DNA from: Pseudomonadota bacterium
Lineage (GTDB): Bacteria; Pseudomonadota; Alphaproteobacteria; Reyranellales; Reyranellaceae
Length of the DNA stretch: 64,000 nt
Direction of reading: 5' to 3'
Assembly: GCA_018240745.1 (NCBI GenBank)
Contig: JAFEFF010000202.1
Coordinates: forward strand, 105,347 to 169,346
Numbering within the stretch: the stretch's first letter is position 1; each line of letters opens with the position of its first letter. A model generated the notes under the pieces. The model was not told the DNA's origin. It saw only the letters and a program-made list of their open reading frames with translations, and made no database searches. A program made the translations under genes and the position numbers. This document shows positions 52,353 through 59,104 of this stretch, piece by piece.

Positions 52353-54023
52353 ATGTTGCGGCGCCTTTTGTTTTTCGTCTGCCTTGTCTTCGCATCACCG
52401 GTCTTCGCATCACCGGCCTTTGCCATGGACGAGTTGGTGATCGGCATGAGCACGGCGCCCGGCACCCTCAATCCGCTGCTCAATTCCATGCTGGCCGGCG
52501 CCTTCATCAACAGCATGACCGAACGGCCGATCACGGTCTTCGACCCCGACTGGAAGCTGGTCTGCCTGCTCTGCACCGAGCTGCCGACGGTGGAGAACGG
52601 GCACGCCCGCATCGTCGACCTGCCGCCCGACGACAAGGGCGTCGTCAGGAAGGGCATGGAGGTCGATATCGAGCTGAGGCCGATGACGTGGGGCGACGGC
52701 ACGCCCGTCACCGCACGCGACTTCCAGTTCACGATCGATGTCGGCAGGCATCCGCAGAGCGGCGTGCCGTCGGTCGAGGACTACCGGCGCATCCTCAAGG
52801 TCGAGATCAAGGACGACCGCCACTTCACCATCACCAGGGACCGCGTCACCTTCGACTACAACGTCCTCGACTTCTTTCCGCTGCCTGCGCACATCGAGAA
52901 GCCGATCTTCGATGCCGACCCGGCCGAATATCGAACCCGCACGACCTATGACGCCGACCCTGCCAATCCCGGCCTCGCCTACGGCCCCTATCGGGTCGTC
53001 GAGGTGGTGCCGGGCAGCCGCATCGCGCTCGAGCGCAACCCGCACTGGAGCGGTGCGCCGCCGCAGTTCCGGCGCATCCTGATCAAGTTCTTCGAGAACT
53101 CCTCCTCGCTCGAGGCCAACCTCCTGTCGGGCAACGTCGACTACGTCCCCGGCGAGAGCGGCCTCTCGTTCAGCCAGTCGCTCGCCTTCGAGCAGCGCCA
53201 CGCCGACAGGTACAATGTCGTCTTCAAGCCCTCGCTCACCTATGGCCACATCGACGTCAATCTCGACAATCCGCTGTTGGGCGACGTCCGTGTGCGCCGG
53301 GCGATCCTGATGGCGATCGATCGCAAGACGATCTCGGACAAGCTGTTCCACGGCAAGCAGCCGGTGGCGGACGGCAACGTCAATCCGCTCGACCCGATGT
53401 ACAGCCCGGCGGCGCGGCCCTACGCCTACGATCCGGCGCAGGCGAAGGAACTCCTCGACGAGGCGGGCTTCAGGCAGGTCGCCACGGGCGAGCGGCGCAA
53501 CGCCAGGGGCCAGCGGCTGTCGCTCGTGCTGGACTATGCCAGCGGCAACCGCGCGAGCGACCAGGTCGCGCAGGTCATCCAGAGCGAGCTGCGCCGGGTC
53601 GGCATCGAGCTGCGGCTGAAGGCGGCGCCGGCGCGCATCTACTTCGGCAACCTCAACAAGCGCAAGTTCGACAGCCTCGCCTTCTATTCCTGGGTGACGA
53701 GCCCGGGCAGCGTGCCGCGCACGACCCTGCATTCGACCGAGATCCCGAGCGCCGAGAACGGCTGGAGCGGGCAGAATTTCCCCGGCTACCGCAATCCCGA
53801 GATGGACAGGGCGCTGGACGGCGCGGAGCGCGAGCTCGATCCGGTGAGGCGCCGCGCGTTCTTCGCCGATATCCTGCGCCTCTATGCCGACGATCTGCCG
53901 GCCTTGCCGATGTATTTCCGCGTCGACTCGTTCGTGATCCCGAAGACGCTGACGGGCGTCGTGCCGACCGGGCACCAGGGCTGCACCAGCCTGTGGATCG
54001 AGAACTGGCGCTGGCGGGACTGA
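52353..54023 (+). CDS. peptide/nickel-type ABC substrate-binding protein
   Basis: 556 residues of the SBP family 5. The signal peptide ends SPVFASPAFA, built on a tandem 15-bp repeat. Family motifs are 'LVIGMSTAPGTLNPLL', GDGTPVTARDFQFTI near residue 115, AYGPYRVVEVVPG near 210 and 'DNPLLGDVRVRRAILMAIDR' near 310. It should bind oligopeptides or similar ligands for the DppB/DppC permeases next door. An alternative GTG start 18 bases upstream is possible. Confidence 0.9.
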   Translation: MLRRLLFFVCLVFASPVFASPAFAMDELVIGMSTAPGTLNPLLNSMLAGAFINSMTERPITVFDPDWKLVCLLCTELPTVENGHARIVDLPPDDKGVVRKGMEVDIELRPMTWGDGTPVTARDFQFTIDVGRHPQSGVPSVEDYRRILKVEIKDDRHFTITRDRVTFDYNVLDFFPLPAHIEKPIFDADPAEYRTRTTYDADPANPGLAYGPYRVVEVVPGSRIALERNPHWSGAPPQFRRILIKFFENSSSLEANLLSGNVDYVPGESGLSFSQSLAFEQRHADRYNVVFKPSLTYGHIDVNLDNPLLGDVRVRRAILMAIDRKTISDKLFHGKQPVADGNVNPLDPMYSPAARPYAYDPAQAKELLDEAGFRQVATGERRNARGQRLSLVLDYASGNRASDQVAQVIQSELRRVGIELRLKAAPARIYFGNLNKRKFDSLAFYSWVTSPGSVPRTTLHSTEIPSAENGWSGQNFPGYRNPEMDRALDGAERELDPVRRRAFFADILRLYADDLPALPMYFRVDSFVIPKTLTGVVPTGHQGCTSLWIENWRWRD

Positions 54024-54026
54024 GGG

Positions 54027-55004
54027 ATGGGCCGCTACCTCGCCTCGCGCGCCGTGCAGATCGTGATCGTCCTCGTGATCATGAGCTTCGTCGTCTACCT
54101 GCTGATCGGCCTGATGCCGGGCGACCCGATCGACATGATGATCTCGGGCAACCCGCGGATGACCAGCGAGGACGCCCAGCGGCTGCGCGCGCTCTACGGC
54201 GTCGACAGGCCGCTGGTCGAGCGCTACCTCGCCTGGGCGCACCAGGCGCTGCTCGGCAACTTCGGCTACTCGCGCTCGCTCAACCGGCCGGTGCTGGCGG
54301 TGCTGTGGCCGCGGCTGCTCAACACGCTGGAGCTCGAGGGGCTGGCCTTCCTGATCGCGACGGCGATCGCGCTGCCGCTCGGCATGTGGGTGGCGGCGCG
54401 GCCGCGCAGCAAGGCCGACTACGTCGTCAACCTGTTCTGCTTCGCCGGCATCTCCATGCCGACCTTCTGGCTGGCGCTGCTGCTGATCTCGCTGTTCGCG
54501 GTGAAGCTCGGCTGGCTGCCGGCCGGCGGCATGGCCGATCCGCGCGCCGGCGCCTCGTTCCTGGCGGCGCTCGGCCAGAACATCCGCTTCGCCCTCCTGC
54601 CGGTGGCGACGCTCGCCCTCGTCCAGCTCGGCGTCTACACCCGCTTCATGCGCAGCGCGATGATCGAGACGCTGCGCCAGGACTATATCCGCACCGCGCG
54701 CGCCAAGGGGGCGTCGGAGCGGATGGTGCTCATGGGCCACGCCTTCCGCAACGCCCTGGCGCCCGTCCTCACCATCCTTGCCCTCTCCTTCGGAGCGCTG
54801 TTCTCGGGGGCGATGATCACCGAGACCATGTTCGCCTGGCCGGGCATGGGCGCCACGATCTACCAGGCGATCCAGACCAACGACTTCAATCTGGCGCTGG
54901 TCGGCCTGCTGCTGGCGACCTTCGCGACCATGGCCGGCAACCTGCTGGCCGACCTGGCGCTGGTCGCGGTCGACCCGCGCGTGTCGATCACGGAGCGCGC
55001 ATGA
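54027..55004 (+). CDS. peptide ABC transporter permease, DppB type
   Basis: 325 residues with six predicted membrane helices. It has the DppB opening 'YLASRAVQIVIVLVIMSFVVYLLIGLMPGDP' (core LMPGDP) and the EAA loop 'QDYIRTARAKGASERMVLMGHAFRNALAPVL' that contacts the ATPase. It starts three bases after the binding-protein stop and overlaps the next gene by four bases. Confidence 0.9.
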   Translation: MGRYLASRAVQIVIVLVIMSFVVYLLIGLMPGDPIDMMISGNPRMTSEDAQRLRALYGVDRPLVERYLAWAHQALLGNFGYSRSLNRPVLAVLWPRLLNTLELEGLAFLIATAIALPLGMWVAARPRSKADYVVNLFCFAGISMPTFWLALLLISLFAVKLGWLPAGGMADPRAGASFLAALGQNIRFALLPVATLALVQLGVYTRFMRSAMIETLRQDYIRTARAKGASERMVLMGHAFRNALAPVLTILALSFGALFSGAMITETMFAWPGMGATIYQAIQTNDFNLALVGLLLATFATMAGNLLADLALVAVDPRVSITERA

Positions 55005-55909
55005 GCGCCGGCGCGCATCCCACCCGGCTCGTCTGGCGGCGCCTGCTGCGGCATCGGCTGGCCGAGATCTCGCTCGCCTTCCTCGTCGTGCTGCTCGTCC
55101 TTTCGCTGGGCGCGCCGCTGCTCGCCGGGCTGCGCGGCGTCGATCCGTCGATGACCGACCTCTACCACCGCCTCGAAGGCCCGTCGGCGCGCAACTGGCT
55201 CGGCACCGACGATCTCGGCCGCGACCTGTTCCAGCGCCTGCTCGACGGCGGCCGCGTCTCGCTGCTGGTCGGCATCATGGGCGCCATCCTGTCGGCGATC
55301 CTGGGGGCGATCATCGGCGTGGTCGCGGGCTATCGCGGCGGCCGGCTCGACAGCGTCCTGATGCGCTTCACCGACGGCGTGATCGCGCTGCCGCTGCTGC
55401 CGCTGCTGGTCATCCTCGCCGCGATCGATCCGGCCAAGATCGGCATCCCGCCGGACGTGGCGCAGTCGGAGACCTTCTCGCTCTACCGCATCGTCGTCAT
55501 CGTCGCGCTGACCGGCTGGACCACGGTGGCGCGGCTGGTGCGGGCCGAGACGCTGTCGCTCAAGGCGCGCGACTTCACGCGCGCGGCGCAGGCGCTGGGC
55601 GCCCGGCCGTGGCGGATCATGCTGCGTCATATCCTGCCCAATGCCGCGGGCTCGCTGGTGGTCTCGACCACCATGTCGATCGGCACGCTGATCCTGTTCG
55701 AATCGACGCTCAGTTTCCTCGGCCTCGGCATCCAGCCGCCGGCGGCGAGCTGGGGCAACATGCTGACCGGCGCGCAGGAGCTGCTGCAGGAAGCGCCGAT
55801 GCTGGCGGTGTGGCCGGGCCTGCTGATCCTCCTCACCGTGATCGCCTTCAACTTCCTCGGCGACGGCCTGCAGGACGCGCTCGATCCGCGGAGCGAGCGC
55901 AGGACGTGA
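55001..55909 (+). CDS. peptide ABC transporter permease, DppC type
   Basis: 302 residues, six helices, with 'LGTDDLGRDLFQRLLDGGRVSL' (core GTDDLGRDLF), the DppC N-terminal signature, and the EAA loop 'RDFTRAAQALGARPWRIMLRHILPNA'. It overlaps both neighbours by start/stop, so it is translated as part of one six-gene operon. DppD and DppF ATPases, normally next, are absent. Confidence 0.9.
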   Translation: MSAGAHPTRLVWRRLLRHRLAEISLAFLVVLLVLSLGAPLLAGLRGVDPSMTDLYHRLEGPSARNWLGTDDLGRDLFQRLLDGGRVSLLVGIMGAILSAILGAIIGVVAGYRGGRLDSVLMRFTDGVIALPLLPLLVILAAIDPAKIGIPPDVAQSETFSLYRIVVIVALTGWTTVARLVRAETLSLKARDFTRAAQALGARPWRIMLRHILPNAAGSLVVSTTMSIGTLILFESTLSFLGLGIQPPAASWGNMLTGAQELLQEAPMLAVWPGLLILLTVIAFNFLGDGLQDALDPRSERRT

Positions 55910-56574
55910 GTTACAGCTTCCAGTTCAGGGACGTCTTCGCCGCCTCCGACTTCCTGCTCGACGGGCTGATCCTGACGCTCGAGCTCTCGCTGGTGACCAT
56001 GATCGCCGGCCTGATCATCGGCATGGGCGGCGCGGCGGCGCGGGTGTACGGGCCGAGGCCGCTCGCGCGCGCGGTCGCGGTCTATGTCGAGGCCATCCGC
56101 AACACGCCGCTGATCGTCCAGCTCTTCCTGATCTTCTTCGGCCTGCCCAGCGCCGGCGTGAAGCTCGACGCCGACACCGCCGCCATGGTGGCGCTGTCCA
56201 TCAATCTCGGCGCCTACACCGTCGAGATCGTGCGCGCCGGGCTCGAAGCCATCCCCCGGAGCCAGATCGAGGCCGGCCAGTCGCTCGGCCTCTCGGCCCT
56301 CCAGATCTTCCGCTACGTCGTCATCTTCCCGGCGCTGCGGCTGATGTTCCCGTCGCTCGCCAGCCAGTTCGTGCTGATGATGCTGGCGACCTCGGTGGTG
56401 TCGCAGATCTCGGCGCAGGACCTGTTCCAGGCCGCCTCGATCATCCAGTCGCGCACCTTCCGCGACTTCGAGGTCTATGCCGTGGTCGCCGGCGTCTACC
56501 TCGCCCTGGCCCTGCTGTTCCGCCTGCTGTTCGCCGGCCTCTACCACGTGATCTTCGCCCGGCGCTCACGATGA
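55906..56574 (+). CDS. polar amino acid ABC transporter permease
   Basis: 222 residues from a GTG overlapping the dppC-like stop. Four to five helices carry the His/Glu/Gln permease features 'YVEAIRNTPLIVQLFLIFFGLP' (core EAIRNTPLIVQLF) and 'RAGLEAIPRSQIEAGQSLGLS', the EAA loop of polar amino acid systems. It pairs with the next permease. Confidence 0.9.
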   Translation: MSYSFQFRDVFAASDFLLDGLILTLELSLVTMIAGLIIGMGGAAARVYGPRPLARAVAVYVEAIRNTPLIVQLFLIFFGLPSAGVKLDADTAAMVALSINLGAYTVEIVRAGLEAIPRSQIEAGQSLGLSALQIFRYVVIFPALRLMFPSLASQFVLMMLATSVVSQISAQDLFQAASIIQSRTFRDFEVYAVVAGVYLALALLFRLLFAGLYHVIFARRSR

Positions 56575-57210
56575 TCAGGGAATTCAACCTCAACGACGTC
56601 CTCTACCTGGTCGCGGCCATGCGCTGGACGCTGGCGCTCACCGCCATCGCCTTCGCCGGCGGCGGTCTGGTCGGCCTCATGATCGCCCTGCTCCGCGTCT
56701 CCTCCCTCCCCCCGCTCCGATGGATCGGCACGATCTACGTGCTGGCGGTGCAGGGCACGCCGCTGCTCGCCTGGCTGTTCGTCTTCTTCTTCGGCCTGTC
56801 GATCGTCGGCGTCGAGGTCTCGCCGTGGATCGCCGCCGCCGCCTCCTACTCGATCTATGCCGGCGCCTTCCTCGGCGAGATCTGGCGCGGCGCGCTGCAG
56901 GCGATCCCGCGGCAGCAATGGGAGGCCGGCAGCTCGCTCGGCCTCTCGTTCGGCCAGCAGCTCCGCTACATCATCGTGCCGCAGGCGACGCGCCTCGCCA
57001 TCCCGCCGACCGTCGGCTTCCTGGTGCAGCTCATCAAGAACACCTCGCTCGCCGCGGTGATCGGCTTCGTCGAGTTGACCCGCGAGGGCCAGCTCACGAC
57101 CGCGACGACCTTCCGCCCCTTCACCGTCTATCTCACCGTGGCCGCGCTCTACTTCCTGCTCTGCTTCCCGCTGACGCAGGCGAGCCGCCGGCTCGAACGG
57201 AGGATGCTGC

Positions 57211-57224
<14 letters not shown>
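56571..57224 (+). CDS. polar amino acid ABC transporter permease, second subunit
   Basis: 217 residues. 'YVLAVQGTPLLAWLFVFFFGL' matches the 'RGTPLLVQLF' motif, and 'RGALQAIPRQQWEAGSSLGLSF' is the EAA loop. It overlaps the previous stop by four bases and the next start by 14 bases. With the previous gene it would form the membrane heterodimer for the ATPase. Confidence 0.9.
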
Positions 57225-57957
<733 letters not shown>

Positions 57958-57973
57958 GCCCGCCCTGCGGCCG

Positions 57974-58057
57974 GAGTCCACTGGAGTCCACTTCGGTGTG
58001 GACCGGTCGGATGCCGATGGAATCGAGCTTTTCGCCCCGGAGTCCACGAATCCACCG
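57974..58057. repeat. dispersed intergenic repeat, copy B
   Basis: Partner of 851-934, equal length, about 85% identical by my count, without gaps. It begins 17 bases after the ATPase stop. Both copies are followed on the right by an A-rich AAAAACAC segment. Confidence 0.75.
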
Positions 58058-58098
58058 ATTCTGTGCGTCACGAAAAACACCCCTATCGTTCTCCCCTG

Positions 58099-58175
58099 CC
58101 GTCGTCCCGACTCGCGCGGGGTAACCCCGCGCTTTAGCGCCGAAGGCGCGTAGCTGCGCTCGGTCGGGACGGCGG
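58099..58175. repeat. long GC-rich palindromic element
   Basis: Outer arms GCCGTCGTCCCGA and TCGGGACGGC enclose GGGGTAACCCC and GCGCCGAAGGCGC stems. It belongs with the CGTCGTCCCGA-type element seen in hyuA. Confidence 0.65.
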
Positions 58176-58200
58176 GACGTGCATAGCTCTAAAACTTCTC

Positions 58201-58229
58201 TTGACGTCAATTAACGTCCATCATATATG
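58201..58229 (+). promoter_or_regulatory. promoter with overlapping palindrome
   Basis: TTGACG (58201-58206), 17 bases, TATATG (58224-58229). The -35 is embedded in the perfect palindrome TTGACGTCAA, and a second AACGTC half-site follows at 58213-58218, suggesting a repressor or activator site. It points to the gene at 58382. Confidence 0.55.
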
Positions 58230-58381
58230 GAGACGAATGCGGAACGCAACCCATCTTTCCATCCTCGCCGCCGCCCAGCCGATGGCGGCCGACCGGGAGC
58301 CGCGCAGCGATCTCGTGCCGCGCTGGTTGGCGTCCGTCACGGCGAGCCCTCCCCGGCCTAGTTCAGAAGACGGAGTGTCCG

Positions 58382-58603
58382 ATGCCCGATCTCTACACGT
58401 TGTTCGCCAAGATCCAGACCCTGCCCAAGAGGCGCATTGCCGATGGCGAGGACTTCGTGGACTTCCTGACCCTGCGGCGTGCCGGCACTGCAGCCAAACC
58501 GTCTCACGAACTCAAGGAGATGATGGGACCCCTCGAAAAGCCAAGAAGCGCGGCATGGCGAACGCCGGGGTTGAGACTGCGGGGTGAGGCCAGAAGCAGT
58601 TGA
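58382..58603 (+). CDS. small protein, DUF2281/antitoxin-like, 73 aa
   Basis: 73 residues; GGAG at 58372-58375 is six bases before the ATG. The N-terminal LFAKIQTLPKRRIADGEDFVDFL resembles the short helical DUF2281 module found in several antitoxins ('I..LP......V.DFV.FL'). The remainder is basic and not recognised, and could come from an old frameshift. No toxin gene is adjacent. It ends just before the tracrRNA terminator, on the opposite strand. Confidence 0.5.
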   Translation: MPDLYTLFAKIQTLPKRRIADGEDFVDFLTLRRAGTAAKPSHELKEMMGPLEKPRSAAWRTPGLRLRGEARSS

Positions 58604-58631
58604 CCTCCCAAGCCGGCCGGCAGGCCCAGCA

Positions 58632-58750
58632 ACAAAAAGGGCCACCCGTAGGTGGCCCTGCATTTTGTGTCCTGACCGCCTTGCGGCGGAGAGACTTGTT
58701 AACGGATGGCCCGCGATCATTCGGTAGGTAGGCTATCTGTCGGATCACCG
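58632..58750 (-). ncRNA. tracrRNA (short form)
   Basis: The minus strand carries an anti-repeat (58734-58698) with 28 consecutive bases complementary to the CRISPR repeat at 63932 and further broken pairing. Next come a nexus-like stem CCGCC-GCAA-GGCGG (58689-58676), a linker, and a terminator hairpin GGGCCACC-TACG-GGTGGCCC with U5 (58659-58634). A promoter-like TTGACT is at 58787-58782. The layout is that of type II-C tracrRNAs encoded next to cas9. It guides RNase III processing of crRNA and anchors Cas9. The 5' end is approximate. Confidence 0.9.
58634..58659 (-). terminator. tracrRNA terminator
   Basis: On the minus strand AGGGCCACC, loop TACG, GGTGGCCCT, then further U residues. The UACG loop closed by C-G is an exceptionally stable tetraloop. 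In the type II-C pattern this hairpin is also the 3' structural element bound by Cas9. Confidence 0.88.
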
Positions 58751-58757
58751 TTTCACA

Positions 58758-58787
58758 TAGGTTGCAAAAGTGATTCACTAAAGTCAA
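58758..58787 (-). promoter_or_regulatory. tracrRNA promoter (tentative)
   Basis: TTGACT at 58787-58782 on the minus strand is a good -35. Eighteen bases on is AACCTA (58763-58758), a weak -10. The start would be near 58750, 16 bases before the anti-repeat. Confidence 0.45.
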
Positions 58788-58796
58788 GATTGAAAT

Positions 58797-58812
58797 GCGG
58801 ACCAACCGCAAC
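58797..58812 (-). repeat. partial CRISPR repeat upstream of tracrRNA
   Basis: Sixteen bases matching the 5' part of the array repeat at 15 positions, same sense as the crRNA. It is 4.9 to 5.1 kb from the array and directly abuts the guide-like sequence. Confidence 0.8.
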
Positions 58813-58928
58813 TTACCTCTGTCGTAACGATCGCATGAGAGAAGCCGTTCGACCTCCCCGTGCTCGATGCTGTTCTCTTCTACCGCGAGATCATCCACCA
58901 GTCTCGAACTAAAAACAGATAGTTAGCT

Positions 58929-58940
58929 CGACAGAGGTAA
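58929..58940 (+). promoter_or_regulatory. putative Cas9 self-target in the cas9 promoter
   Basis: CGACAGAGGTAA, an exact 12-base match to the 3' end of the guide-like sequence next to the partial repeat. The following AAAAAATATT would be the PAM side and runs into the TTGACT -35 box. Beyond 12 bases the match stops, as expected for a site that should be bound but not cut. Confidence 0.55.
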
Positions 58941-58948
58941 AAAAAATA

Positions 58949-58977
58949 TTGACTGAAGGTCGACACGATGTGACGAT
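58949..58977 (+). promoter_or_regulatory. cas9 promoter (tentative)
   Basis: TTGACT at 58949-58954, 17 bases, then GACGAT at 58972-58977, which keeps the key A and T of a -10 box. It is about 125 bases before the cas9 start and leaves a 5' leader containing the hairpin at 59065. Confidence 0.45.
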
Positions 58978-59064
58978 GAACTTGAGCATCGACGGCAAGA
59001 TTTCCATTAGGTCTTTTGTTCAGTGAGCACGGCCGGCTCACGCCGTCTGGTTGCGGGTGCGATT

Positions 59065-59087
59065 GGCGGGCGCTTCACGCGCCCGCC
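59065..59087 (+). promoter_or_regulatory. hairpin in the cas9 5' leader
   Basis: GGCGGGCGC, loop TTCAC, GCGCCCGCC: nine GC pairs ending six bases before the GGGGAG ribosome site. There is no U-run. It could hinder ribosome access, protect the 5' end or bind a protein. Confidence 0.6.
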
Positions 59088-59104
59088 ATCTTGGGGAGCG
59101 GCAG

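Larger units (their letters stand above)
57958..58381. other. intergenic region with repeat, palindrome and a promoter
   Basis: A 424-bp stretch without a confident gene. It contains dispersed repeat copy B (57974-58057), a palindromic element (58099-58175) and a promoter-like region (58201-58229). A short frame from 58237 opens directly after the promoter but overlaps the better-supported gene at 58382 and looks unlike a protein. Confidence 0.5.
58632..58845 (-). ncRNA. putative long tracrRNA / crRNA-like autoregulatory RNA
   Basis: Upstream of the tracrRNA promoter, on the same strand, GTTGCGGTTGGTCCGC (58812-58797) matches the first 16 bases of the CRISPR repeat with one change. The change keeps a G-U pair with the anti-repeat. 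The bases directly before it (guide position, 58832-58813) end in CGACAGAGGTAA. Those same 12 bases occur on the plus strand at 58929-58940 next to the cas9 -35 box. A transcript starting near 58835-58845 and reading to the tracrRNA terminator would be a natural single guide with a 12-base seed against the cas9 promoter. No clear promoter for it is visible. Confidence 0.55.
58604..59104. other. AT-richer control region of the CRISPR-Cas9 locus
   Basis: This 501-bp region has no protein gene. It holds the tracrRNA, its promoter, a partial CRISPR repeat with adjoining guide-like sequence, the matching target in the cas9 promoter, and a leader hairpin. It is clearly richer in A and T than its surroundings, for example the run of eight A at 58939-58946. 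Confidence 0.8.

Noticed and set aside
58797..58832. A second tracrRNA anti-repeat
   Set aside because: The fragment has the sense of the repeat itself, not of the anti-repeat, on the tracrRNA strand.
58706..58912. A 68-codon plus-strand frame across the tracrRNA region
   Set aside because: It overlaps the tracrRNA, partial repeat and promoter, and has no ribosome site or recognisable protein pattern.
58813..58940. The 12-base inverted pair as ends of an insertion sequence or an ordinary operator
   Set aside because: There is no transposase or target duplication, and one arm abuts a CRISPR repeat fragment exactly. The guide model explains both arms better, though a protein-binding inverted repeat is not fully excluded.
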